NCBI GenBank assembly: GCA_039720395.1
Contig: CM077832.1
Coordinates: forward strand, 21,291,607 to 21,355,606
DNA length: 64,000 nt
From: Liquidambar formosana
Lineage: Eukaryota > Streptophyta > Magnoliopsida > Saxifragales > Altingiaceae
Direction: 5' to 3'
In this document: positions 21,560-33,100 of the stretch, piece by piece
How the letters are laid out: each line of letters starts with the position of its first letter
How positions within the stretch are numbered: position 1 is the stretch's first letter
Notes under the pieces: model-generated
Seen by the model: the letters and a program-made list of their open reading frames with translations, nothing else
What the model was told of the DNA's origin: nothing
The model's database searches: none
Position numbers and translations under genes: made by a program

Positions 21560-24500
21560 ATGGCTCACCGCAACCCGTTATCCAACATTTTGGAAACCAA
21601 CCGTTTAACTGGACCTAATTATCTTGATTGGTTAAGGAATTTAAAAATCGTTTTGAATTCTGAAAATATTACCTATGCACTTCAAAGTCCACTTCCCAAT
21701 GCTCCTACTGAGGCTGCAACTCGGCAAGAGAAAGACGCTTATCAGAAGCGCATGGATGATGATCTTATGACGAGATGCTATATGATGGTGTCTCTAAGTC
21801 CTGAGCTTAAGAAGCAATACGAGTCCATGGGAAGTGCACCCGAGATATTTATCCACATACAAGAGTTGTATGGCAAAGAGTTCTTGCTTGAATGTGATGA
21901 ATGGGTTGAAGTTCCTGCTTCCAATTCTATACTCAAGCCTAAAGGCAAGGGAATAAGAAAGGGTAAGAGTACCCAAAGGAAGAGGAAAGGTAAAGGGATC
22001 TGTTTTTACTGCAGCAAAGATGGGCATTGGAAACGTAACTGCCAAGAATATCTAGATACTCTAAAGAACCAACCTTCGGAAGGTATGGATTATGCTCTTA
22101 TACTTGAGACTAACATGAGTGTTAGCTCTGCTTCCACTTGGGTACTAGATTCTGGTGCGAGTTCTCATATTTGTAATTCCATGCAGAACCTAGTGGGAAG
22201 TAGAAGGCTGAGTAAAGGAGAAGTAACCCTACGAGTGGGAAATGGAGCAAACGTTGCTGCATTAGCCGTGGGGACTTGCTGCTTGACTTTGCCTAGTGGG
22301 AGTAGTTTAGAATTATCAGGCTGTCTTTATATTCCAGAAGTTATAAGAAACATTATTTCTATTTCAGTATTATCTAAACAAGGATTTAGGTTTGTTTTTG
22401 AGGAGAATAAATGTTCTTTATTTAAAAATGAAGAGTTCATTACTTCTGGAGTTTATGTGAATGGCCTTTATTTTCTAAACTTTATTGCAAATGTTAATTG
22501 CATAGAGCATGATAGCTCTAAATTGAATGCAAACAAACCCAAGAGAACAAGAGATGAAGAAAACTCTGCATATGACTGGCACTTGAGACTAGGTCATATC
22601 AGTGAGAATAGGATTAACAAGATGTGTAAGGATGGACAATTGGGTCCATTGGTTTCTATGCCCTTTCCAACTTGTGAATCTTGTTTACTAGGTAAAATGA
22701 CCAAGTCACCTTTCACCGGTCACGGTGAGAGAGCAGCAGACATATTAGGATTAATACATAGTGATGTATGTGGTCCTATGAGCATACATGCTCGTGGAGG
22801 TTTCTCTTACTTTATAACCTTTACCGATGATCATTCTAGGTACGGGTATGTGTACTTAATGAAGTACAAATCTGAAGCATTTGAAAAGTTCAAAGAATTC
22901 AGATATGAAGTAGAGAAACAAACTGGTAAAAGTATTAAAGCTCTTCGATCGGATCGAGGAGGAGAATATTTAACAGGTGAGTTTTTAGATCATCTTGTTC
23001 AAGCGGGCATTCTATCTCAATGGACACCTCCTGGAACACCACAGCTTAATGGTGTGTCAGAAAGGAGGAATAGAACCTTATTGGATATGGTTAGGTCCAT
23101 GATGAGTTACACTGATTTACCATTGTCCTTCTGGGGACATGCCCTGGAAACTGCAGCGTATTTGTTGAACAGAGTCCCAACCAAATCTGTCCCTAAGACA
23201 CCGTATGAGATATGGAAAGGGAGAGCACCAAGCCTTAAACATATTAAGGTATGGGGTTGCACTGCATATGTAAAGACACATGATGCAACCAAGTTAGAAT
23301 CAAGATCAATTAAATGTAGGTTTGTGGGATATCCTAAAGAGAGTTTAGGATATTATTTCTATTATCCTGATGAACAAAAGGTGTTTGTTAGTAAGTTTGC
23401 AGTCTTTCTTGAAAAAGAGTTTATTCAAGAAGGAGGCAATAACAGGAAAATAGAACTCAAAGAATTGTCTGATGAGACACAAACCGACAGTGATCCCACC
23501 CCTGTCCCTGATGAGACAGAACCCACCAATGTACCACAACCTCTCCGTAGATCGAGTAGGGTATCTGTTGCACCTGAGAGATATGGATTTCTCAACCATA
23601 ATGCAGAGGAATTGTTCCTTGGTGATAGAGAACACCCAGATGACCCTACTACATATGGACAGGCGATTTCGGATATTGATTCGAACAAATGGCTGGAAGC
23701 TATGAAATCTGAAATGGACTCGATGTATTCCAACAAAGTCTGGACTTTAGTTGATCCACCAGAAGGTATAGTACCTATTGGCTGCAAATGGATTTTCAAA
23801 AGGAAGATAGGCTCAGATGGAAAGGTAGAGACCTACAAGGCTAGGCTAGTGGCAAAAGGTTACCGACAAAGACATGGTATTGACTATGAGGAAACCTTCT
23901 CGCCAGTGGCTATGCTTAAGTCCATTAGGATCTTGTTAGCTATAGCTGCGCACTACGATTATGAGATATGGCAAATGGATGTAAAGACTGCTTTCCTTAA
24001 TGGAAACATTGAGGAAGACCTTTATATGCAGCAACCTGAGGGTTTTACATCCAGTGGTGAGGACCACAAAGTGTGCAAGCTACAGCGGTCCATTTATGGA
24101 CTCAAACAAGCTTCTAGAAGCTGGAACATCCGATTCGATGAGGCAATCAAATCATTTGGTTTCCTGCAGAATATGGATGAACCATGTGTGTACAAGAAAG
24201 TTAGTGGGAGTGCGATTACCTTCTTGGTCCTATATGTTGATGACATTCTACTTATCGGGAATAAAGTAGAAACGTTATCAAAAGTGAAAGAGTGGCTTTC
24301 ACAGAATTTCTCCATGAAAGATTTGGGAGAAGCATCCTATATTCTGGGAATAAAGGTCTATAGAGATAGATCTAAAAGGATGCTAGGTCTCTCCCAATCA
24401 TTGTACATAGACAAAATATTGAAAAGGTTCAATTTAGAAGATTCCAAAAGAGGTCTAATTCCTGTTAGGCATGGAATCAAGTTGTCTAAAAACATGGCAC

Positions 24501-24769
24501 CTAAAACTCCAGAGGAGATTGCGTACATGAGGACGATTCCCTATGCTTCTGCAGTAGGGAGTCTAATGTATGCCATGTTGTGTACAAGACCAGATATCGC
24601 TTTTGGTGTAAGTGTTACAAGCAGATATCAGGTAGACCCAGGTGTGAAACACTGGGAAGCAGTCAAGGCTGTCCTTAAGTACTTAAGAAGAACTAAGGAA
24701 CTATTCCTTGTCTATGGAGGAAGAAATTTAGAAATGGTTGGTTATACTGGATTCAGATTTTCAATCTGA
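21560..24769 (+). CDS. Copia gag-pro-integrase-RT polyprotein (defective)
   Basis: 1069 codons from ATGGCTCACC. The gag begins with [17 protein letters not shown], typical of the family. After LYGK (about residue 105) it jumps to a short stretch leading into the CCHC knuckle [14 protein letters not shown] (about 148-161). Most of the capsid domain is missing, an internal loss of roughly 130 residues compared with relatives. It is followed by aspartic protease ([10 protein letters not shown]), integrase (HHCC zinc-binding with HLRLGH and CESC; DDE residues in HSDVCGP, SDRGGEY and SERRNR) and reverse transcriptase ([19 protein letters not shown]). The frame is lost at 24749-24750 by one extra G at the start of RNase H. 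The product would lack a working RNase H and capsid. Confidence 0.93.
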   Translation: MAHRNPLSNILETNRLTGPNYLDWLRNLKIVLNSENITYALQSPLPNAPTEAATRQEKDAYQKRMDDDLMTRCYMMVSLSPELKKQYESMGSAPEIFIHIQELYGKEFLLECDEWVEVPASNSILKPKGKGIRKGKSTQRKRKGKGICFYCSKDGHWKRNCQEYLDTLKNQPSEGMDYALILETNMSVSSASTWVLDSGASSHICNSMQNLVGSRRLSKGEVTLRVGNGANVAALAVGTCCLTLPSGSSLELSGCLYIPEVIRNIISISVLSKQGFRFVFEENKCSLFKNEEFITSGVYVNGLYFLNFIANVNCIEHDSSKLNANKPKRTRDEENSAYDWHLRLGHISENRINKMCKDGQLGPLVSMPFPTCESCLLGKMTKSPFTGHGERAADILGLIHSDVCGPMSIHARGGFSYFITFTDDHSRYGYVYLMKYKSEAFEKFKEFRYEVEKQTGKSIKALRSDRGGEYLTGEFLDHLVQAGILSQWTPPGTPQLNGVSERRNRTLLDMVRSMMSYTDLPLSFWGHALETAAYLLNRVPTKSVPKTPYEIWKGRAPSLKHIKVWGCTAYVKTHDATKLESRSIKCRFVGYPKESLGYYFYYPDEQKVFVSKFAVFLEKEFIQEGGNNRKIELKELSDETQTDSDPTPVPDETEPTNVPQPLRRSSRVSVAPERYGFLNHNAEELFLGDREHPDDPTTYGQAISDIDSNKWLEAMKSEMDSMYSNKVWTLVDPPEGIVPIGCKWIFKRKIGSDGKVETYKARLVAKGYRQRHGIDYEETFSPVAMLKSIRILLAIAAHYDYEIWQMDVKTAFLNGNIEEDLYMQQPEGFTSSGEDHKVCKLQRSIYGLKQASRSWNIRFDEAIKSFGFLQNMDEPCVYKKVSGSAITFLVLYVDDILLIGNKVETLSKVKEWLSQNFSMKDLGEASYILGIKVYRDRSKRMLGLSQSLYIDKILKRFNLEDSKRGLIPVRHGIKLSKNMAPKTPEEIAYMRTIPYASAVGSLMYAMLCTRPDIAFGVSVTSRYQVDPGVKHWEAVKAVLKYLRRTKELFLVYGGRNLEMVGYTGFRFSI

Positions 24770-25220
24770 CGATGATGATAGGAAATCAACATCGGGGTAT
24801 GTTTTCACCTTGAATGGTGGAGCTGTAAGTTGGAGGAGCTGTAAACAGGATGTTACAGCGGACTCCACTACAGAGGCTGAGTACATTGCTGCATCAGAGG
24901 CTGCAAAGGAAGCTGTTTGGATAAAGAAGTTCATTACTGAACTGGGAGTAGTTCCTGCCATTGAGAAGCCCTTGCCATTGTTTTGTGACAACAACGGGGC
25001 TATTGCTCAAGCTAAGGAACCACGGTCTCATCAAAAGTCCAAACACATTGAGCGTCGATTCCATGTGATTAGAGAGATCATTGGAAGAGGTGATATTAGC
25101 ATACAGAAGATTCACACAACAGAAAATGTAGCAGATCCCTTCACTAAAGCTATGACCCAAGAGCAGTTGGATCACCACAGACAGGAAATGGGTATTAGAT
25201 ACATTGTGGATTGGCTATAG
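24738..25220 (+). pseudogene. Copia RNase H domain, out of frame
   Basis: A continuation of the polyprotein one frame away from 21560-24769. It holds the RNase H landmarks [26 protein letters not shown] and CDNNGAIA and the terminal NVADPFTKA. The overlap with the upstream frame is due to the single-base insertion at 24749-24750. It ends 14 bp before the 3' LTR. Confidence 0.92.
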
Positions 25221-25223
25221 TGC

Positions 25224-25234
25224 AAGTGGGAGAT
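25224..25234 (+). other. Polypurine tract of copia element
   Basis: AAGTGGGAGAT immediately before the 3' LTR, the usual plant copia PPT. Confidence 0.9.
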
Positions 25235-26900
25235 TGTTAGAGTTATGCCCTAGAGCCAATCATAGAGATGATTGTGATTGTTTAGGGATAAAGGAACAAT
25301 CATTTGATTTCATTTATGTATGTCACATTTATTATTGATTTAATAAAAGGGCTTATTCTATTATGTTTGTATGCATCATTTATATTTACATAATATGTCC
25401 AAGGAGTTAGAGTTGAGAATATTGAATTACAAAGAGTTGTAATTATGAGACTGTAAATATATCTCTGTACTAAACTCCTAAATCATTCCTAGTTGAAGGT
25501 TCACTATGATGGACAGTAATGAACCATAGGACTAGCACTTGTTAGGTTGACTCTATAGGAGGATAGCTGGTCTCAAGCTATTTGTGTGGAGACACTACAA
25601 CCAACAGGTGGGTGCCTGTTAATAGAATAGGTACACTGAATGTGACCAAAGATTTGAGATAAACTGAATGGAGTTTTAACCTGCCTGTCAATCAGTTTCT
25701 CAATGTTATAGTGGTACAAGTAATCCTTAGACCTGAGACACCATAGTTACCTTATGCATGTAGCTTTAGAAGTTTGATAACACTAAGTGCAGATTCTATT
25801 CATGGGTCTGTAAAGGTGTTCATTGGCCCTATTGCTATGTGTATGAAGGCATGTGAGTGATCAACAAGGAATCCATTACTCTCAGGAAAAAGAGAGAGAA
25901 TGTCTCATATAGCATTCATAATATAACTCATTCAGTCCATGGCCATGGCAGTGTGAATATGGAAAGGAGTTTCCATAAGTTCATCATTGAGTTGATATTT
26001 ATGAATGAGTATAAAGTAATTGAACTAGGGACTTGACAGACTTCCATGTCCTATTAGTTCAATTGGAGACATTGTGTAAATGGAAGGATGCAATTGTAAC
26101 CTATAAACTATAACAGAAGGGTTCTTTGATAGATACATATTCACTTCATTAAGGACGACACCATGAAACCATATGCTAGGTGTTATTCATGGTTAGTAGA
26201 AGCCCTAATTGATATAAGTGAGTTATAATCAATTAGGGAATTGGAAGGAGTTCCAATTAGACCCTAAATGGAAAGAGTTCCATTGTGCACACCTCGTGCT
26301 ATTCCTACTACTTGATGATGTGAACCCAATGGGTCACACACTGATCATGCAAGATGAGCTTTAAAGTCTATGAGAGAAAGGGTATGAGTGCATAAAGAAT
26401 AGTTCTTTGAGGCCTATTTATATTTGATATAATTTATAGGGGTTATTGTGCAATTTAGAGAAATTGCATAACACCCTAATAGGGTTTCCCCCTAGGGCCG
26501 GCCCCCTTGAGTGTGGACTATATAAGTCACACTTTGAGGTGATGACATCACAATCACAAGTTGAAATCCCAAGGGGCTGTCCAGATTTTCCAGCCTCCCT
26601 CTCTCTCTCTCCTCTCTTCTCCTTCACTAGCAACAACAAGGGAAAAGAAGGAAAAGACTTGAAGCTCTAGCTAGGTGTGGATACTGTTGGAGGCAGCACA
26701 CTTGGGCTGCTCATTCACCGCTGTCCGGAATCAAAGCTTGGAGCAAAAAGGAGAAGACAAAAATTCTGTAAGTGTTCTAACCCTCTTCATAGCTAGGGTT
26801 TGATTTTGTATATGCATAGTTAGATTCATGGGCTTGGGAATCAAAGGGAAAATTTTTATATTCCGCACTTCTATTTTTCCCTCTTGTATGATTCCCAACA
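25235..26900 (+). mobile_element. 3' LTR of the copia element
   Basis: 1666 bp, nearly identical to 16865-18528. I see two single-base length differences and one C/T change by eye. This implies a very recent insertion relative to the other nested events. Confidence 0.95.
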
Positions 26901-26905
26901 ATGTG

Positions 26906-28037
26906 TCCATCCGGGCGGTGAATCGTCATGATTACGTCTTTGCTAGAGCTCACCTAGCAAGCCTCACTGCTGATATGGTGAAATTCTTTCCCTATTCTTT
27001 TCCTTTTCTTTTTACTCCCAATTTCGCATTTTGGATTTTTGAACAGATTGAATGGAATCCATGGAAGATATGGGTACTAATGCTACCCAAGCGATGCATT
27101 CCTAGCCTGATGCTGACTGGCAAGAGGGTGCTCTTGGAAGGCCCCGTGGGTAGGTACTGGTACCTAGGGGAGCGTGTCTTACGACAAGTCATGGGTGATG
27201 TGAATGCTGCTATGGCTCCAATGCCTCCACCACTTAACATGAGGCATGCTAACTTGATGGAGGGGGAGGAGTTGTGGGATGCCTTGAGAGGTTGGGATGC
27301 GGAGGAGTTCACTTCTCCTGACATTGCATATGACACTTTCTGTCTCCAATATCTGATGAGGCCCAGGGTAACAGGCCTTCCTCCTCAGGGGGTAAGTCTT
27401 TGACGCTTTCTTAGTCTTTTCTTTTGATAGAGATTCTATTTAATAGGTGAACACTTGCAGGGTCAACGAGCACGAAAGCATAGCTCAACAGTGGGCTCAG
27501 GAATGGTTCCTGGCTCTGAGGATGATGAGATGGAGGGGGATAGGTCACTACCCTTGCCTCAGCCTAATTGGTTCATTGATTTGTGCTGTGGGTCAGACTT
27601 TGTCAAGACCACCATTACTCATCCTGCATTCGATGAATCCCCCAGGATCGACCCAAATCGAGAACAGGTGAGTTCTCTTTATGGGTATTTCTTTCTTTCT
27701 TTGAACATTACCTTCAATTTTATCCTTATTGATTATCCTAGGTGCCTACGGCATATGCCCAAGAGTTCATCGATCTTAGTGAGGGCATGAGGCGTGACCT
27801 TGTGAGGATGAGCCTAGCCAAATCTATGGCGGAAGCTCATTTGGATGTCATGGTAAGTGTTCAACCCATTTTAAAGTTCCCATTTGTGGTTTTCAACCAA
27901 CCCTATTCTTATACTTGACTTCTTTGCAATGGATTTTGTATATGCAGCCACCACCAGCAATGCGCCCTCCTAGAGCACCTCGTGGGGGTCGTGACGGAGC
28001 TGGGCTGAGCCGCAAAAGAAGCCCTAGGAGCTGCTGA
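26906..28037 (+). pseudogene. PMD gene, 3' part: rest of exon 2 and exons 3-6
   Basis: Exon 2 resumes at 26906 and ends at 26977. Exon 3 (27047-27391, 115 codons) holds the C-terminal PMD block: WNPWKIW, LEGPVGRYWYLGERVLRQV. Exon 4 is 27461-27667, exon 5 is 27742-27852, and exon 6 is 27948-28037 with stop TGA. All introns are GT-AG and phase 0 with clear pyrimidine tracts (for example GTAAGT at 27392 and TATATGCAG before 27948). Exon 4 is acidic (SEDDEMEGD) and exon 6 is short, basic and Arg/Pro-rich (RPPRAPRGG...KRSPRSC), perhaps a nuclear signal. No stop or frameshift is present apart from the copia insertion, so the gene was probably functional until recently. Confidence 0.85.
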
Positions 28038-28315
28038 GTTCATTTACTTTCTTGTTGGGCTTATAGAAACAATGAGACAATGGCTATCTTTTTGCTTTTC
28101 ATGTTTGTGTTTTGTAATTGCCACCTAAAACCAGCTTTCTTATCCCTTGCTATGGATACTTGTTGTGCTTGTTTGAATCTATGATGATGTTATGGTGCCT
28201 TTCTCATGAAAATTTGAGTCAATATGAGTTCATAGGAGTGAAAATGGCCTAAAAAGGCCATCCGAACGCGAAAATAGGCAAAACCGGGCGAAACAAGGCA
28301 AAACAAGGCAGAGGC

Positions 28316-28396
28316 CTCGGGTGACCATCTAGCCCCGGGCGGTTAGCCGTCTGGGCCTAGACGGCTGACCGTCCAGCCCCGGACGGTTACCCGAGG
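28316..28396. promoter_or_regulatory. GC-rich inverted-repeat module upstream of DUF7745 gene (element A)
   Basis: Starts CCTCGGGTGACC and ends GGTTACCCGAGG. Several internal GC palindromes lie between (GCGGTTAGCCG, GACGGCTGACCGTC). It is about 90-165 bp upstream of the TATA box at 28483. The same type of module is in the LTRs at 9714, 36516 and 62331 and in the matching antisense promoter of element B at 54597. Confidence 0.65.
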
Positions 28397-28482
28397 TTGA
28401 CGCATTTTTTCGCGATTTTTCAAGAATTTCGCTATTTTGACGGTTCTACTCCCTTTAGGACTCGAATTTGTGACCCTTTCCC

Positions 28483-28490
28483 TATAAAAA
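28483..28490 (+). promoter_or_regulatory. TATA box of antisense DUF7745 gene (A)
   Basis: TATAAAAA, 48 nt before the ATG at 28538. The same octamer sits at the matching distance in element B (54502-54509, minus), so the antisense gene has its own conserved promoter. Confidence 0.75.
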
Positions 28491-28537
28491 CACATAAGGG
28501 AAGCCTTCTAACTCACCTATTTTCATTGAAAATAATT

Positions 28538-29824
28538 ATGGAAGCCTTGGATGGGTTCTTAAGAGGGTTTTTGGCAGTCATGGCTGCCAAAGACAAAACT
28601 GAGTTTAAGCGCTTCAACTTGGAACCATTGCTCTCCATAAGGCACATGAGGCTCGAGACAACCCTTCTCACTGCGGCTACATACTTCTGGGATCCTCAAC
28701 TCCATGTCTTTCGATTCAATTATGAAGAATTATTCCCAACCATGGAGGAATTCTGTGCTTTATTTGGAGTTTCACCCGTAGGGCCATTCATCCTTCCTAC
28801 ACCTCGTTCTGATTACCTTGCTTCCTTCTCGGATTTTCTTGGCATTCCCCAAAGGGACGCAACGATCTTTGTCAAGGACCATATGGTGGACTTAAAGAAG
28901 TTAGCAACCTCATTCTTGGCTCATGATAGCGAAGGTACTTTGACTTTCACCCCTCAAATTCAGCATGCACTCGCTTTCTGTTTAATTGGTCACTTTCTCA
29001 TCTCCACCGGCACTCTTCAAGCCCCTGTTCAAATATGTGAGTTGGTTGCCCCTCTTCTTAAGCGACATAACATCATTCCCTTGGTATTAGCTAAAACCTT
29101 GAATGGTTTAGATAAGGTTCATGGCAACCCCAAAGCGCCTTTAGAAGGTAGCCCCTTTTTACTGCAAATGTGGCTGCTCGAGCGCTTGAACTTTCTATCT
29201 CCCACCACTATCAATCCATATAAGCCCTAGCACTTCTGTCTGTGCCGAGTTGAACTCCCTGGGCCATTCTCTTTAAGAGATTGGTTGGGTTATTTCCAAA
29301 CGCTGTCATGGCGGAACATCAAATGGTACGTCTTCACATGGGGGTGTAAAGAGCAGGTACTTTTTTGAACCTCGAGGTGTGCTTTTGTCAAACTCATAGG
29401 ACTGAGATCGACTTCCTTCTATTGGACTTCGAGAATTCTTCACCAGATGGGCGCCATGCAAACCATACCGTCCTTAACAGGACCTTGTTGCTTTGTGGAA
29501 CCTGTTGGTCTTACCATATTCAAGTGGGCCAGGACTCGCTGGCCTACAGACCTGAAATTGACTCGGATTGCCAACACTGATGAACCTTTCGAGATGAGTA
29601 GAGAATATAAGCAATGGTTGAAGGATGATTTGGGCGAATGGGAAGCTTCTCGCCGAGAAGGAATTTATGACCTTATCAAGGACACAAGACTTGGACTTTG
29701 CAGAGAAGACATTCTTGAAGCAGTGGAGGCATCCCACGACCAAGACTTGCGAAAGAAAAGGAGACTCGAGAGAGAAAGAAAGAAGACACACAAGACGACT
29801 CTGAAGAAACTCAAGAGGACTTAA
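28538..29824 (+). pseudogene. Antisense DUF7745-type (plant-mobile-like) gene of element A
   Basis: In frame throughout (428 codons) and co-linear with the intact 429-residue copy in element B. Shared blocks are MEAL at the start, LTAATYFWDPQ, VFRFNYEEL, PTMEEFCALFGVS, FLISTGT, LLQMWLLERLNFLSP and a C-terminal lysine/arginine-rich tail. Two nonsense codons break it: TAG at 29228-29230 (for a Gln in B) and TGA at 29366-29368 (for an Arg in B). Both are C-to-T changes. The domain is known from transposon-linked plant proteins related to PMD; its biochemical function is unknown. It is convergent with pol of element A. Confidence 0.88.
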
Positions 29825-30165
29825 AGACTCAAGGAACAAAATATCTATGGCATATCGATAGTTCTTTTACTTAACACCAATAAATTGTTATGTCAAACAA
29901 TTAGTTTTAAATAAATTGCCAATGATAATTTACTTTTGAGATTTTGCTGTGATTGTGTTGTTTGGACCGCACCCAATGTAACTTTATGGGCTGCCTACGT
30001 ATCCCCGTTTTCTCTCTTTTTTTTCTTTTTTTTTCTTTCTTTTTTTTCTTTCTTTATTTTTTATTTTTTATTTTTTATTTTTTCTTTTGGGGAATCAGGT
30101 CCTCGTAGTTCAAATGCCTTAACTTTTGCCTAGGCCACCCTTACAGGTTTTCAACCTAGCAGGCC
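29825..30165. terminator. Convergent 3'-end region between antisense gene and pol (A)
   Basis: Lies between the two convergent stops. It holds the palindrome TACGTA (29996-30001) in the context GGGCTGCCTACGTA and a T-rich tract (about 30010-30085). The equivalent region of B (52840-53163) has the same TACGTAGGCA motif and an A-rich tract in mirror orientation. It probably serves as the polyadenylation zone for both transcripts (inference). Confidence 0.5.
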
Positions 30166-33100
30166 TTATACATAATATTTCTTTAATTGATCTAAATTGG
30201 TAGGACGAGCGAACTCGATCCCATCCAAATCCATAAGTCGAACAGCCCCTGCTGGCAATATTTCCTTGATAACATACGGTCCACCCCAACTCGGTTTGAA
30301 CTTTCCTCGCGGATCGAAAATTAGAGCTCGGATCTCTTTCAATACTAAATCCCCTTCCTTCAAGCCCCTGTCTTTGACATGTTTGTTGAACGCCCTTGCG
30401 ACTCTTCTCTGGTATCCTTGCACATGGTAGAGAGCCCTCAATCGCCTTTCATCTAGCAATGCCAACTCATCATAATGACCTTTGATCCAGTCCACCTCTA
30501 CCAGCTGACTTTCCACAGCAACCTTTAATGAAGGAACTTCTAATTCCATTGGTAGAACGGCCTCCATCCCATACACTAGAGCATACGGCGTGGCCCCTGT
30601 TGATGATCTGACTGACGTTCTGTACCCCCACAATGCCAATGGTAGCTTCTCATGCCAATCAGTGTACGTGCCAGCCGTTTTCTGTAATATCTTCTTGATG
30701 TTCTTATTGGCGGTTTCCACTGCGCCGTTTATCTGTGGGCGATACGGGGACGACAAGTGGTGAACGATCTTGTACTTCTGCAAGAGTTCTTTGGTCTCCT
30801 TCTGGAAATGCTGACCATTATCTGAAATGACCTCATGCGGTACCCCATATCGGTAGATAATGTTAAGCTGTATGAACTGTGCCACCTTTTTAGCATTCAA
30901 AACTTTGAAGGAAGCTGCTTCCACCCACTTGGTAAAGTAATCAATGGCTACCAAAATGTATTCATGACCATTAGATGCCTTCGGCTTAATCTGTCCGATG
31001 ATATCTATTCCCCATACTGCAAACGGCCACGGAGTTGACATGCTTGTTAAGGGCATGGAGGGCAAGTGTTTTCCGTTGGCGAAGAGTTGACACTTATGGC
31101 ACTTCTTGATGTGGGCATAGCAATCCCTTTCCATTGTAGACCAGTAATACCCTAGTCTCATGATCTTCTTAGCCAACATGTATCCATTCATATACGGAGC
31201 CCCCACTCCTTCATGGATTTCTTCGATGAGTTTTCTAGCTTCTTCCTCCGTGACACACAGCAAGTGGATTCCGTTGTAAGACCTCCGATACAGTTTCCCT
31301 CCGCATACCACATAATGGCTTGCCAATCTTCTCAGTGTTCGCCTATCCACACGAGATGCTTCCTCTGGATATTCCCTTTCCTCGATGAGCCTTCTTATGT
31401 CATAAAACCAAGGGTGGTTATCTGTTACCTCTCCTTCTCGAATGGAACAGCAATAAACAGGTTTCTCTCTGCATTCGATCACGAGCGGTTTCACGCTTCC
31501 CCCTTTTGGTATTTCCACCATTGACGCTAGGGTTGCTAAGGCATCAGTGAACTGATTCTTGTTTCTTGACAAGTAATTGAACTCAATCTCCGCGAACTCT
31601 TTGGTCAGTGCTTCCAAATAGGCATGATAGGGCAACAGCTTCTCATCACGAGTTTTCCACTCCCCTTTTATCTGACAGATTATCAATGCTGAATCTCCGA
31701 ACACCTCTAGTTCTTTTATCCCCAACTCTAACACAGCTTCCAATGCTAGGATGCAGGCCTCATACTCTACTATGTTGTTGGTGGCTTCGAACCCCAATTT
31801 GACTGCTAAAGGCGTGAAGGCTTCCTCGGGCGAGACTAGTAGCACTCCTATGCCATAACCTCTTCTGTTTGCAGCTCCGTCGAAGTAGACTCTCCAAACC
31901 TTCTTCTTGACTTCCAGGATATCTTCGTCGGGGAACTTATCATTGAATTGGGTTGATGGTGACACAGGGCAACTTGCCAAATGGTCTGCAATGACACTTC
32001 CTTTAACGGACTTCTGCGCCAGGTACTTTATGTCGAATTCATTGAGAAGAAGTGACCAACGAGCGGTCCTGTATGATAGGACTGGTTTTTCTAGCAAATA
32101 CTTCAAAGGATCTAATCGACTTATCGACAGGACTTCGAAAGACATCATGTAATGACGGAGTTTCTGGGTGGCCCACACCAATGCTACGCAAGCCTTTTCT
32201 AGCGCATTGTATTTTACTTCATAATCTGTCATTTTCTTGCTCAAGTAGTAGATAGCATTTTCCTTTTTTGACCCTTCAAGGTATTGAGCTAACATAGCTC
32301 CCGTCGCGGTTTCGATAACCGTTAAATATAACAGTAATGGTTCACCTTGCCGCGGGGGAACCAAGATTGGGGGGTTACTCAGATACCTTTTAATGGTCTC
32401 AAAGGCTTCTTGACAATCCTCATTCCATTCCTTGGAAACGCCCTTTTTAAGTAGCTTGAAAATTGGTTCGCATACCATGGTCAGATTGGCGACAAAACGA
32501 CTTATGTATTGAACTCTCCCCAGAAAACCCCAGATCTGCTTTTCCGTTCTTGGTGGCTCCATCTTCGTGATAGCTTTTATCTTCCCTAGATCAACTTCAA
32601 TTCCCTTCTGAGTGATCATGAAACCCAACAGCTTCTCTGCGGTGACTCCGAAGGCACACTTCTGAGGATTCAGTCGGAGGTTGTACTTCTTTGCCTGTTC
32701 TAGGAACTTCTCCAATGCCGTGAAATGTCCTTCCCGGTCTACAGATTTGACTATCATGTCATCCACATACACCTATACTTCCTTATGGATCATATTATGC
32801 AATAGGGTTGTAGCAGCTCTTTGGTAAGTAGCCCCAGCATTTCTCAAGCCAAAAGGCATTACCTTGTAGCAATACGTGCCCCACTGCGTGATAGAAGCCG
32901 TCTTTTCTATGTCTCGAGGCGCCATTTTTATCTGGTTGTAACCGAAGAACCCATCCATGAAGGAGAGAAAAGCATGGCCTGCCGTACTGTCCACCAACAC
33001 ATCGATATGCGGTAGAGGGAAATCATCCTTTGGGCTCGCAGCATTAAGGTCACGGAAGTCAACACACATTCGCACTTTCCCATCTTTTTTAGGCACAGGC

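Larger units (their letters stand above)
16865..26900 (+). mobile_element. Ty1/copia element (Angela/Tork-like), near complete
   Basis: 10,036 bp with LTRs of 1664 and 1666 bp that differ by only about three changes by eye, and TSD ATGTG at 16860-16864 and 26901-26905. PBS, a 3-kb leader, gag-pro-INT-RT-RH and PPT are all in order. It is inserted in exon 2 of the PMD gene. gag carries a large internal deletion and the RNase H region a one-base frameshift, so it is young but defective. Clade assignment is from LTR length and RT motifs and is tentative. Confidence 0.95.

Noticed and set aside
24738..24769. Programmed frameshift in the copia polyprotein
   Set aside because: Plant copia elements normally encode gag to RNase H in one frame, and the shift lies within a conserved RNase H motif with one extra G; a mutation is simpler.
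29936..30133. 65-codon frame with Phe-rich run
   Set aside because: Translation of the T-rich tract in the convergent 3'-end region.
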